NCBI RefSeq assembly: GCF_047948215.1
Contig: NC_134465.1
Coordinates: 14,459,022-14,523,021, forward strand
From: Lycorma delicatula
Taxonomy: Eukaryota > Arthropoda > Insecta > Hemiptera > Fulgoridae
Reading direction: 5' to 3'
DNA: 64,000 bases
Shown: piece after piece, positions 1-12,185 of the stretch
How the letters are laid out: every line of letters begins with the position of its first letter
Position numbering within the stretch: position 1 is the first letter of the stretch
Position numbers and translations under genes: made by a program
The notes under the pieces: model-generated
What the model was told of the DNA's origin: nothing
The model's database searches: none
What the model saw: the letters and a program-made list of their open reading frames with translations, nothing else

Positions 1-834
1 TTCATTCCCTAACATGAAGTTTTGTGTCTTAAGACACTTAAAAGAATTTTAAATAATCGGACAAAAATATTTTATTTCAATTCTTCCAAATTCAAAAGGT
101 TTTTTTAGTTAAGACAGATGTTTGTGCATGTGTACATTTGTATGTTTGGCCTGCACTTAGTTTTATAACTCTGGATCACACTGACTGATTTTTTCAAACT
201 TTGTAGATAGTTGCTACCTTTGGGGGAAGAATGTATTAAATTTTTGCAAAAATTGGAAAAAAGGGGGAGGTGTTTTGGCTTAAGTAAAATTTCAAATCTT
301 TACCAGGGCATTTAAGCAAAAACCTTTTTTTACAAAAAATGAATTTTTTTTTACAGAGATTGCAAGTTACCAAATATGTTTCTTCTTTCTTTAGCTATAT
401 CTTGCTTCAGAAAAGAAGTTGGGAGTTTTTTTGCATCTTCTTATGCATCCTCTCACAAATTTATTAAGATTAAAATATCTAATTTCTTTTTCTTTCATCA
501 GTATTATTTCATAAATTATTATTTTTTTTTTATATAATGTTTGGATGATAACCATTTCTTTTCTTGTTCGTTGATTCTATACTTTTAAATGTTCTAGTAA
601 AGATATTTCTAGCTGAATCAGTTAATGCTTCCATTGACCCTTATAGGCAAACATTATAACATTTCGTTTTGTAATCCATTAATTAGCATACTTATCATTT
701 GGTTGTTATACAATTTATGTAATTAGGTTATAAAGCAGCATTAAGTTAATATTATATTTAAACTAAAGCAACACGTACAGTATATACTTACGTTCTGATT
801 TGATTATTTAACAGTACAGATATTGTCTTTATTC
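1..834. other. AT-rich, CpG-poor non-coding DNA
   Basis: No coding signal was found. Homopolymer T runs and AT-rich text dominate and CpG is rare. The stretch near 120-330 has a more mixed composition and may be an old interspersed repeat, but no second copy was found in this window. Low CpG at ordinary AT content fits long-term germline methylation, as in insect gene bodies, so this could be intronic. That is inference. Confidence 0.4.
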
Positions 835-1074
835 CTACGATATACAAATGAAATGAAACTTTAGAAAAAAAACTGCCGTTAATAAAACGTTGGAAAAATT
901 ATGGCGCTGAACACTGGTGGAGGTCACTGAGATGGCGAATAAAAGCACAAAACTGTCAGGCACCGAGTGGAATACTATTTCGCCGAATTCATTTATCGTC
1001 TTGTCATACGAAACGAGAACCCGTCTCGGAAAATACTGTACCAGAAAATGAAGTAAGGGGGGCCACCTGGTCAT
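835..1074. other. CpG-retaining patch of unknown identity
   Basis: This 240 bp block is richer in GC and CpG (about a dozen CpG) than its surroundings. It carries an open minus-strand frame of 79 codons across its whole length. The translation matches no family I recognise. On the + strand the right edge has a donor-like GAAGTAAGG near 1050. It could be an exon, a promoter-proximal element, or a younger insertion. No function is assigned. Confidence 0.25.
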
Positions 1075-4000
1075 TTTTAAACTTTACCGTAGCTTTGTAA
1101 ATTTTTCTGTGTATCAAAATTTTATTTTAAGGATGTGTACTTCACCGGTTAGATAAAAAAATAAATTAAGTAGATAAAAAAGATTTAACCTTTTAAAATA
1201 AGATTGATTTGTACTATAAAACATTTTAAAACTATAATCGTCCATAATACACAAATCGTAAATCATTATGTTTGCAACTGGAAATATTTAATGTAGGTAA
1301 AATAAAGTACTTTATTTTTGAGAAAATTAGATATAAGTACGCATAATAGTGTCTACGATTTTTAGATTGGGTTTTTTTCTTTTAACAAGTTGTGACGCTC
1401 AATTTTAATCAGATTTTAGTAATATCAAACATCCTTTATTTTTAATTTTATTTTATTTATTTTTCATTAACAGCAGTTGGTATTTGCATATCAAACTTCG
1501 TTGTAAACTTTGGTTAATGATTGTGTCATGACTGGATGTAAAATTTACTTATTTTTGTTTTGTATCGCCAGGTTTTGTGGAGGAGCACTTGAAAATGTAA
1601 TTCCAGACCTTAATTATAATTGTGATTTTAATTTTGTAGTTTGTTATGAAGGAGTTTATGCGTAATTTATGAGTTCAATCTGTCGTAAGTCTACAGTTTT
1701 TGAATGCTTGAAAAAAATATATTTAACGTCAGCCTTCTACAAATATTTTTACATTTAATTTACTGGTTTTTTAAATTTATATTGTAGCATAAATAAACTT
1801 AATTATGTAGTGTATGGCATTACAATATGCTTGAAATTCAAAATATATTGTGTTAGGCAAAATGAGTTCTTGTAGCGTTAACTCGCATAACTACAGTTTT
1901 CTTATCGCCTATATTAGGTAGTCCAAGCCCACATAGTTCATAAATTACACTATTTTGACTAGTTAGGAAATAAATTTTAAAAATAGTATAAAATGGAAAA
2001 TGTTGTTGACATGGTGGGGAGCAGATGACTTGTTATTCTTTTGATCTTCATTGTGTGCCCTGGGAAAAAATTAAATGCTATCTAAAATATTATTTATATT
2101 TTACTTGTCAAGTAGAATTGATTGAAGGTTTATACAATGTAGAAGTTGCCTGCCTTTTGGCTAATTGTTGCGTTACTTGAACATTACTTCAATGACATAA
2201 GTGTAGTACTCTATATTTTCCAGTTATTAGGAGGTGGAAGTGGTAACACTGAGACATCTGAAACCCTTGCATGTTAAATGTGATTAGCATTATTTTAAGT
2301 CATAAAAAAAAAATCATAAATTTTATTCTTGAACAAATATTCCTGTATAGTTTAATTTTTAATCAATTTATCAGAATTACCCTTTTTATCTAAATTACAT
2401 TATTTAAGTTATTAAAACGTGATACTGGTAGCATAAAAAGTTCTTTCTCATGGATTGGTATATTATACTTTGTAATTTAAAAATAGAATTGAACATGTAG
2501 AGTTGAACAAAATTTTTATAGCGAAACTAGTACAATAATAATAGGAAATGTTGGATTTTTTTTAAATACTAAAGCTCACTCACATTTACCATTACCAGTA
2601 AAAACATAATAGCTCCTGTTTTACATTTTGAACACTTTTTGAATGCGGTATTTAGTTTTAATTAACATTTTGGATTTAGACAGGATTTTATGTGGGCATA
2701 ATAGATGTTTAATAATAATGATAAGCATAACCTTTGATTAAGTCACTTCAGATTGAAAAAAGTATGGTTTGATCTAGTGTAAATAAAATCTATTTAATAG
2801 GTAAAAGGTTTTTCACTTTACAATTTGTCCTTTCTTTGATATGGATAATAGAAATGCAATTATTATCATTAATGGGAATGCTATCCATGCAAGATTTCAT
2901 ATACATCTTTCCTTCAAAGATTGTTGCAGTAATATCTATATTTAAAATCCAGTCAATTTTTTTTTTATCCTTGTAATATTCTCGTACAATCTTCAGATAT
3001 AGATGGGGTTATGAGTCATTGAATAGTCCAATTTTTAAGAAAGATAATTAGTTATTGAAGGGAAAATAATCTTTAACATCTTGAGACAGTTCACATTATG
3101 CATCTTGAAATGAGGACTTAAATTTTTGAAGAGTTGTGTAAAACTGAAAAGTATAATTCCATTTGTAGTCAATAAAGTATGATGATGTAAGCAGATCTTC
3201 TGATTCCAACATGCATTTTTTTTTTTCATTAGAAAAAAGTTAGGAATTAAATTGAGAATTTAACTGACATGAAAATAAAGAAATAGAATAGGGAAGTTTT
3301 TGTTATCATAAATATTTTTTTTAGAAAAAGAGAAATAAATACTACATCAAACATTTAATTCAAGTTGTTTGTCAAATAATGTATGATCTTGAGATCTTAA
3401 AAATTTATTATATTTTTATAAACTTGTGTTCATGTGTGTTTTAAGTTTCTATATTTTTATAATTAACATTATATACTATTAATTTATTTTATTCATTTTA
3501 TTGTACAGAAATGAATGGATAGTTTCTGATTGAAAATGCTAATCTTTAATCTCTTTACAATTCACCTTGTGAAAACGGTAGGTACATATAAATTCTGAAA
3601 TTGAAATTAAGGTTAAAATGAGAGATATTAAAATGAAATTTCTCTTTAATTTCTACATCCCTATTTATATTTACTAGTATTGAGATTAAATACTACAGAA
3701 TAGGTCAGTTAATGTTAACGATATCTGAAAAATAAAACAAATTCATTCAAACTTTGATCAATTTGCTAATATGAATTACAATATTTATTTTATTTTAACG
3801 GGGATTGTTTCACAAGCCAGATTTCCTGTTGTTAACTAAGTATAATTTTTTATTAAAATTTGGTGAAAAATTGTTTCAAATTTTATTTACTTTAATTTTT
3901 ATTAGTTACCTTTTGAAAAAGTTTATTCACCATTTGGAAATTACAAATAACTATTTCCACCATCTAGAGCAAGAGCTCTTTCTATCAAAAAAAAATTATT

Positions 4001-4879
4001 TGTGAACAGTTTTTTAAATGCTGTTTGCCCTTTTTTATCCCTTTAATTTCTAAAGGTTTTTCAAAATTAACTTCAATTGATTTTTGAAAAAATCAGTTTC
4101 CATAATAGTACATCACTTGGATACAAGCCAATAGCAGGATATAATGTAGTAAATACATTTACTACATTACCACTTGTAATACATTTGCACTTGTCTTTCA
4201 TTGTTATTGAATCAAAGAACCTGGGGTATTCCATTTTAATTCAACAAATGATTGGTGCATCTCAATTTTTGATTTTGATGATATTTGGGGTGGTATATGA
4301 TAAGTTATATTTTTTTATATTTGAAAAAACATTTTTTCTTTAGTAATAAACTATTTTCTAACTTGCCAACTGGTAAAAACTGCTATTTTCATCACTTTTT
4401 CCACGAGCTGTATCATTTTACATCATACAGAAGTCAAAAAGGGCATTTTGCAAAGAGTAAAGATGGAACTTCAGCTTAGTGTACTCAAAATTCATTTTGC
4501 TATATAACCAAATTTTGTAATGTTTACTGAAGTTACATTTAAAAATTGTTTTTTCAAATTTTGGGTCAAAAATTTATAATGAAGGGCTTAGGGTAACAGG
4601 TCTGTTTTTTACCTATTAACTCTTAGGTACTTATAAAAAAATAGGATTTTTTCAGTGTCCTTCATTAAAAAAATGGCCACCAAATCATAAGATTTTGAAA
4701 ATGTTTCATTTTTGGGGCCCAAAAATCACATGTGGAACAGGTAGCAAAGGTCTGAAATGTTTACAGCAGTAAGAACGTTTTATTTACTTTAAAACCATAT
4801 AAAATTAATTTTGTTACTCAAAGGGGTTGATGAGTAATGAAGCCATCAAAACCGCTAAAAACACCATTCCTTGTAATCG
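1075..4879. other. AT-rich, CpG-poor non-coding DNA
   Basis: About 3.8 kb without a supportable gene. Short open frames (for example around 3035-3229, 3805-4005 and 4077-4343) encode low-complexity hydrophobic or Lys/Asn-rich peptides with no motif and are treated as chance. CpG is strongly depleted: I count a single CpG in 2041-2400. The block fits intron or methylated intergenic DNA. Confidence 0.4.
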
Positions 4880-6410
4880 TAAACTTTTTTTTTGTCTTCA
4901 GTCATTTGATTGGTTTGATGCAGCTTTCCAAGATTCCCTATCTAGTACCAGTCGTTTCATTTTGCTATACCCTCTACATCCTACATCCCTAAAAATTTGT
5001 TTTACATATTCCAAACATTGCCTGTCTGCACAATTTTTTTCTTCTACCTGTCCCACCAATATTAAAGTAACTATTCCAGGATGCATTAATATGCGGCCTA
5101 TAAGTCTGTCTGGTTCTTTTAACTTTATTTTTTCAAATACTTTTTTCTTTATCGATTTGCCGCAACACCTCTTCATTTGTCACTTTATCCACCAATCTGA
5201 TTTTTAACATTCTCCTATAGCACCACATTTCAGAAGCTTCTAATCTTTTCTTCTCAGGTACTCTGATCGTCCAAGTTTCACTTCCATATAAAGCTACATT
5301 CCAAACATATATTTTCAAAAATCTTTTCCTGATATTTAAATTAATTTTTGATGTAAACAAATTATATTTCTGACTGAAGGCTCATTTTGTCTGTGCTATT
5401 CAGTATTTTATATTGCTCCTGTTTTGTTCATCTTTAGTAATTGTACTTCCCAAATAACAAAATTCTTCTTCCTCCATAATCTTTTCTCTTCCTATTTTTA
5501 CATTCAGTAAAGTCTCCTCTTTCATTCCTTTTGCCCAGCCAGTATTCACCCACTATATTTCCTTCGTTGCCTGTTCCAATGTTTGCATTCCAATCTCCAA
5601 CTATTATTAAATTTTCATCCCCTGCGTTTAATTGCTTCATCAATTTCTTCATTTACACACTCTCCCTCATCATCATGGGCACTTGTAGGCATATAGATGT
5701 TAACAATTGTTGCCGGTTTAGGTTTCGATTTTATCTTTATTACAATGATTGTATCGCTATGCATTTTGAAATACTTTACTCTCTTCCCTATCTTCTTGTT
5801 CATTAACCTACTCCTGCCTGCCCATTAAAATCACCTGACCAAAAGTCGTTTTCCTCTTCCCACCGAACCTCGCTAATTCCTACTACACCTAAGTTTATCA
5901 TATCCATTTCTCTTTAAACTTTCTAACCTACCAACCTTTTTTAAATTTCTAACATTCCACGCTCCGACTCATAGAATGTTATGTTTTAATTTTCTGGTGA
6001 CTCCTTTCTTAGTAGTCCCCACCCAGAGATTTGAACGGGGGACTAGTTTACCTTCTAAATATTGTACCAAGGAAGGTGCCTCCATCATTGTTATATGAAA
6101 ATGCAGAGAGCTACATTTTCTTGGAAAAAAAGCAGCTGTAGTTTTCCATTGCTTTCAGCTGTGCAATACTCAGAGGATTCAGTGATGTTGATATGGCCGT
6201 TTAAGTCGTCCTGACCTATTCCCTTAACAACTACTGAAAGAGCTGCTGCCCTCTTTCAGGACGACCTTAGTCTGGCTCTCAATAGATACCTGTACGATAT
6301 GGTTGCACCTTCGGTCCAGCTATTCTGTATCGCTGACCACTCAAGCTCCCTCACCATCGGCAAGGTCTCATGATTCATAGAGGGTGAACCGTGAACAATG
6401 TATCCAAAAA
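4880..6410 (-). mobile_element. RTE-like non-LTR retrotransposon, copy A (reverse transcriptase deleted)
   Basis: The minus-strand relic runs 5' end near 6410 to 3' end near 4880. Visible parts in element order are: a 5' non-coding block (about 6400-6000, ending in a short sequence shared with copy B at 51.4 kb); an apurinic-like endonuclease (EEP) domain at about 5950-5510, with MPTSAHDDE and VGDWNANIG motifs; then directly the C-terminal module at 5360-4898, with YGSETWTI, EMWCYRRMLKIR, VTNEEVLRQI and IGRILMHPG motifs. The reverse transcriptase palm, including the (F/Y)ADD motif, is missing. The junction is near 5505, where the alignment with copy B jumps. Frames are broken several times. 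Such elements normally nick DNA and reverse-transcribe their own RNA; this copy cannot. RTE-like is my clade assignment, from the endonuclease and the C-terminal signature. Confidence 0.75.
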
Positions 6411-6904
6411 ACTCATAGCATGTATGTTTTCAGATAATAATGTAAGCCTACTATAGAAAATATTTTTTTATGTCTATAATGAGATAGATTGATTGTATTC
6501 TAGATATTTTGTTACTTAAAGTATGACTCATACACACAAACTCATGTTTAAACACGAAAGTGAATAGACATGCATGGACATGAATGTTTGCGTAATCCAA
6601 AATGTAAGCAGAAAATGAAACATTCATGCTGTCATGATGTGAAAAATGTCCAGGCACTAATGAACTGCTCAGATTACTGCAAGAGAGCTGGGATGATTTT
6701 GATTCTGAAATTATCTTCAAACGGTTTTTGTTGACCGTACTGAACTAACTACTCAAATTCTTCCATTTCAAGAGTACTTAGATAAACTTACTAAAAATTA
6801 AAATATCTAAAAAGGCATCATTTTGTTGCAAAGAAACAAAATGATGTTTGTTTCTTTGATGTAATGATGTAAAAAAAAAAAAAAAAAAACTTTACTTTAC
6901 TCAA
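6411..6904. other. Non-coding gap with poly-A run
   Basis: AT-rich sequence with a 19 bp A run at 6871-6889 that directly precedes the decayed coding relic at 6905. An 89-codon minus frame (6451-6720) has no recognisable motif and is considered chance. CpG is very low. Confidence 0.35.
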
Positions 6905-7055
6905 CATTATAAAGGAAAACTTGTTGGAGGATGAATGTATTGTAATGGGAGATTTCTCTCAAAATGATACAGGATGAAGTCCAGTCATATCACTGGTCAA
7001 AAACTTTTGCCACAGTATATCCATTTCTCACACATTTTGAACCTCTCACGCCTTT
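6905..7055 (+). pseudogene. Fragment of a decayed transposon-type protein
   Basis: Two adjacent frames carry a coherent peptide. Frame one reads to VMGDFSQN; after a one-base frame change comes QDEVQSYHWSKTFATVYPF. The pattern MGDF(S/A)(Q/E)N, then QDEVQSYHW, then (A/V)T(V/I)xPF is one I associate with a large family of arthropod transposon-encoded proteins of uncertain class. One in-frame stop and one frameshift separate the halves. Flanks do not extend it. It is probably an exonised or orphan piece of a DNA transposon. The family name is uncertain. Confidence 0.4.
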
Positions 7056-8317
7056 TGAACCTATGGATTCATCATCTGTTATAAAATACTCTATTTGGAT
7101 TAATTAAATGTAAAATCTGACTTTTGTTTTGGAAAAACAGAATTAAATATAAAAACAGGTATGGTGGTTTAAGTAGTTCATCATGTTTAAAATTTACATT
7201 TTCTTTTTTTAGCATGTGTTAATATTTATTTTTGTGAATATAAGTTTCTAAGTACTCATTATTATTATTATTTGTTTTTAATATTTATAGATATATAAAT
7301 TTTATATATTATATATGTATATATAATTTGTTATTATGTTCATTTGTAAAGAGGTAATCAGAAACATTTGAAATCCCTCTTTTATTTTTATATGATTTTA
7401 AATTTTCTAAAAAAATCTGTTTATAGAATTTATATTAATTTTACCAATATATTTTTATTTACTATTATGATAATTTGATAGATGACACTATTGTTAATTT
7501 ATCCTTTAATGTAATTTTATGGTAATGAAAATAGTTTATAAACTGTTACAGAGTTAAAAGAGGTAGAGTAATTTCAGTGTAATTGACATGTTTATACTGC
7601 TTGTTTTTTTCAAATGTAATTTTTTTTTAGGTTCTTTTTAATACATTTTATTTTACTGGCGAATATAGTTAGATTAAACTAACTGTTGCTGTATGGGGGG
7701 GGGGGGATTGATCATATTATTTAAAAAAAAAAATTCATTAAGGAATGGGAATGTGATAAAACCAATTCTATTTTCTTCAGAGGAATATTAAAAACCTTTT
7801 ACTTGAAATATTTTTTCGTTCTTCAGTTTAAATATTTTTCAAAAACTATATATAAGTTTATATTTATATATAAAGCTATCAAGAAATGTCTACAACTGTT
7901 TTAAATTGTAGATCGCGGACATAAAACTCAAAAACGTTTTCTGAAAATTTTATTTTTCTTATTTTATTTTTTTATTTTCTCTATTGTGAAGGATTTAGAG
8001 GAAACTTTACTTAGGAAATTTGTTACGCTGAATATATATATATGAATATTTTTTAATTTATTCCCTACTAAAATATATATATATATATTATATTATAGTA
8101 TATTCTGTGTTTTGAGCCTAACTTAATTTTTATTATTAAATTGTTTTCTCTTTTGTACTTTTCTTTATCACTTAAAGGATTGTTAGAATTAAAATAGCTT
8201 TATAGGTAAATTTTTTCTACAAAGTAAGAAGGTTCCTAAAATCTAAAATTTTTTTATTCAAAATTTGGAAATTTTGATGCTTATATTATATTTTGGTAAT
8301 CGTAATAATAAAAAAAT
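7056..8317. other. AT-rich non-coding DNA
   Basis: About 1.26 kb with no coding signal. It contains short TA repeats (near 7270-7325 and 8030-8100), a 12 bp G run at 7695-7706 and long A/T runs. CpG stays rare. Confidence 0.4.
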
Positions 8318-8995
8318 ATAATGTGGACACCAAATGACTTCCTGGTATGCCTATTACATTACATATACACATTTTATTAAAATGATAAGTACATAAAATT
8401 TTATTTCATTAATAAGTAAAGGTATTTCTCATATTGTTTTTTTAATTGTTATTATTTAATTATTATTTATCATATTTTTTTTTACAATCAGAGGTTAGTA
8501 TTAGTATTAATAAATCAATATATTTAAGTAAAAAAAAAAAAAAAAAGAAGGAAGATGAAGGCCGATTTGAACTGATAACTGATGTGCCTTGTAAGATCAA
8601 AATATTTCATTAATTACAATTTTATTTGGCTATAACTCTGGAACCAATGAAAATAAGTACCACTTATGACATATCGTTAAAAAGCTGTCAATGAGGCTTA
8701 TTATTGCAGTTAAGAAAAAGTCCAAAATCCAGTTTTTTTTGGTATTTTTGGCTTTTTTGGACACTGGTACAGTCGATTGCAATCAAAAGGGGAGGTGAAC
8801 AATTAGATGTTACAACAGTCCTATCGAAATTTCGATATCCTGCAGCTAATCGTTTTTGAGTTATGCGAGTTACATATGTATGTACATACAGATGTCACGC
8901 CAAAACTAGTCAAAATGGATTCAGGGATGGGATATAAAATTTTTCACGATCACAATACTCCTTTACTTTGTACAAGGAAGTAAAAAGCCCTATTA
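8318..8995 (-). mobile_element. Short TIR element (MITE-like), copy a
   Basis: Reverse-orientation copy of a repeat also seen at 9237-10225 and 11632-12185. The right end carries the 5' terminus (ACTTCCTTGTAC, with a subterminal near-palindrome) and the left end carries the other terminus near a GTGGACACC motif at 8323. Internal landmarks shared by all copies include GGTTCCAGAGTTAT (here in reverse as ATAACTCTGGAACC, 8632-8645), CACCTCCCCTTTTGATTG and ACAACAGTCCTA blocks. No transposase frame is present, so it is non-autonomous. The superfamily is not identified. Confidence 0.6.
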
Positions 8996-9236
8996 ATACT
9001 TGTACTCCCAAATTTTAATAAAAATGTTTAGTTTCTTCTATCTCAACATATAATATAATATATATAAAAGTAATTATTATGAATATTACATTATTTAAGA
9101 GTTCTTAATACATCAAAATTGTGCTAGGACATTAATGACTTTAAGGCTATTATTTAATGTTTACAATTTGTACGTAGAATTTTTTACTATTATGTTTTAT
9201 ACATAGAATTTTTTACAACTTAACAGTGCTACTTTC

Positions 9237-10225
9237 TACTTCCTTGTACGCAGTAAAGGAAGTATTGTGATTGTGAAAAATTTTGTTTTCAGATGTCAAT
9301 GGAAATATTCATTTTGACCATCCCTGAATCTATTTTGACTAGTTTTGGTGTGACGTATGTATATACATATGTATCTCGCATAACTCAAAAATGTTTAGCC
9401 GTAGAATGTTGAAATTTTGTATTTAGGACTGTTGTAACATCTAATTGTGCACCTCCCCTTTTGATTGCGATCAACTGCACTAAAAGTGCCCAAAATACAA
9501 AAAAGTTTGGATTTTGTAGTTTTTCTTAACTACAGTAATAAGCTCTCATTGAGAGCTTTGCAACGATATCATAAATGGTACTTATTTTCATCGGTTCCAG
9601 AGTTACAGCCAAATAAAATTTTAATTAATGAAATGTTTAGATCTTACAAGGGAAAGGCACATTTGGTTTGATTCAGACTTCATCTCCATGTTTTTTTTTT
9701 TTTTAATTTAAATATATTGATTTATTAAAAATTATTAACCTCAAATTGTAAAAAAAATTACAGTAAGTAATATTTCATTCAATAATAACAATAAAAAAAG
9801 AAGTTATTTGTGAAATAAAGTTTAACGTACTTTTCATTTTAATTCAAAAATTTTTACAGAGATTAATAATTATTAAATCAATATATTTAAATTAAAAAAT
9901 AAAAAAGAAAAAGAAAAATATGTACATGAATTCTGATTTGAACTGATTGATGTGTGCGTGGTTATGGATCTGACACGTTCTTACATACACTACATAACTA
10001 CTTGAGCGATGTGAAACACAATTAATATATAAAATAATAAAATGCTGACAAGGACACCACAAAAATTGTGATGCAATTTGGTGTCCACCAGAATGCAGTT
10101 GTGTAACTGTCCACTTTATTAAATAATTAGAGGATCATATCTCGCTTGCAAATGAAATAAGTTTAAATGAAGTGCAGCAAAAAATGTGTATTTGTAGTGT
10201 AATAAGCACACAAGGAAGTCATATT
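9237..10225 (+). mobile_element. Short TIR element (MITE-like), copy b
   Basis: This copy starts TACTTCCTTGTACG with the palindromic continuation AAAGGAAGTA, and ends near 10199-10220 in ACAAGGAAGTCA, which complements the start. It is longer than copy c because of an extra AT-rich middle (about 9760-10080) that contains a partial reverse repeat of the A/T-rich segment near 9700. The 68-codon frame at 9465-9671 is an accidental frame through the repeat. Together with copy a, this forms a ~500 bp-arm inverted repeat separated by about 240 bp. Confidence 0.6.
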
Positions 10226-11631
10226 TACTTAATAATTATGATTTATGATTATATTGTTTTTGTTTTACGGGATCCAATGTTAATGTGATACTGTCTGTTT
10301 TTTTTTTTCAGTTTTAATGGTGCGTTTTGAATTCTTGCCTCAAGGTGAAACAACGGTTAGAAAAACGTTTATATGAAAAAATGCGTGGGGTGTGTATCTT
10401 CCTCGCCATCTCCTCACCATGTACTATACTCCGTAAATTACATTCTTCTCCCAAATGCTGAATAACAACTGGTAACACTTCATTTTGGCAAATCTTCATT
10501 GTGCATGAAAAATGTATCTTAAATGCAAATTAATTTTAATTACTTAAGTTTTGAATTATTGTATTTAAATTATTTGTTGTTGATTTAATGTTCATTTTTT
10601 AAAGGCTATTTTTTATTGTGTTTATATTATTTGTTGTGTTAATTTTTGTGTGGGTATGTTTAAATGTATACTGTTTATACCCACAAGAAACTACTTCAGT
10701 AATGTTATCAATTTTTAGACTGTTAATCAATTCTTACCCATCATTCTAATTACCTCTTAATTTAACTATCTTATCTGTTATTTTAGACGTTAGAATATGT
10801 GTGTTATTCTGAAAGAGGTGTTTTGGATTTTTAACAAACCGTTAAGCGTTGGTGTTTAGGGCTACTTAAACTAATAATCTAGAATGATTCCATAATTCGT
10901 TGTAATAATTTAGACTGTCTTTATCCTTATTTATTAAATATCTATCTTTCTTTAAATGTTTGTTCGTTGATTGGACCTTTAGTTGATTGGACGTTGATTG
11001 TTCGTTTATTTCTTAGAAGGTATTTTCATTAAAGTAATCATATGTTTTATTTATGTATTTTGTTTTTTATTGATAAGTAGTTTTATTTTATCAGTTTAGT
11101 ACTGATTACTGTTCCATTGATTATTTTTCACAATACCATACCTGATGGACAACCAACATAATTACCCCTCTAATTTTTTTTCTGTATATTATTTGTAAAC
11201 GATTGTAATGCATTAGCAGATTTAGTATTTATAATTGAAAATGGATTAATTTTAATTTTTGTTAGTCCGTGGATTAATAAAGGATAATTAAATAAATTGG
11301 TATGTTTATATTCAACTTACTATTTTGATAAATTATTAGGTAATTTTTATTGAATTAAAATTATCACAAAAAAAATGGTTTAATTGTAAAAGTGTTAGTG
11401 AATCTCCTTATGACAGAAACATTGTGAAATCATAAAAATAGGGAATAATGCAAACCCCAAAAAACACTTAACAGTGCGAAGATTTGATTTTATTACTAAC
11501 ACTTGCCGCATGAAAAAGAAGGAATTGCATCTACAAAGCAATTTTGTTTTCCAAAAAAAGTGCAATGATAAAAAAATAGTGTGTTATATTAAAGATAAAA
11601 TAAATAATTTTAACTAGATGCTATTAATTTT
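10226..11631. other. AT-rich non-coding DNA, possible tiny mariner relic
   Basis: Mostly featureless. At 10310-10370 (+) the frame reads VRFEFLPQGETTVRKTFI then stop, which resembles the FEFLPxGQTV segment of mariner transposases. Only about 20 codons support this, so it is a weak call. A polypyrimidine-CAG string directly before it (to about 10312) also looks like a splice acceptor. A 61-codon minus frame on the same bases is considered its shadow. Confidence 0.25.
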
Positions 11632-12185
11632 TACTTCCTTGTATGAAGTAAAGGAAATATTATGATCATGAAAAATTTCAGATTTCAGTGGAAGTATCAA
11701 TTTTGATTATCTCTGAATCCAGTTTGATTAGTTTTCTGCGTGATGTCTGTACGTTCATATGTATCTCGCATATGAATAGAGATTAGCCATAGAATGTTGA
11801 AATTTTGGATTTAGGACTGTTGTAACATCTAGTTGTGCACCTCCCCTTTTGATTGTAATTGACTGGACCAAAAGTGTCCAAAAAAGTCAAAAATCTAAAA
11901 AAATATTGAATTTTGGGCTTTTTCTTAACTGCAGTAATCAGTCCTCATTGATAACTTCTCAATGGTATAAGTGATACTTATTTTCATTGGTTCCAGAGTT
12001 ATAGACAAATAAAATTTTAATTAATGAAATATTTGGATTGTATTTGGGGAAGGCACATCGGTTCAAATCTGACTTCATTTCCTTTTTTTTTAATTGAAAT
12101 ATATTGTTTTATTAATCTCTGATTATAAAAAGATGCGTATAGATAATTTAATAGGTGTACAAGGAAGTCCATTGGTGATCACATA
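11632..12185 (+). mobile_element. Short TIR element (MITE-like), copy c
   Basis: Compact copy of the same family: it starts TACTTCCTTGTATG and ends GTACAAGGAAGT near 12170. Internal blocks match copies a and b in order. With no internal expansion it gives the best view of family length (about 550 bp). Divergence between copies is visible in every line, so none is recent. Confidence 0.6.

Noticed and set aside
1050..1060. Splice-donor-like GAAGTAAGG
   Set aside because: A single short motif with no matching coding exon; kept only as a remark under the 835-1074 patch.
7695..7706. G and C homopolymer runs (also 33053-33068 and 57151-57163) as G-quadruplex candidates
   Set aside because: Single uninterrupted runs, possibly of uncertain length in sequencing; no repeated G-tract arrangement around them.
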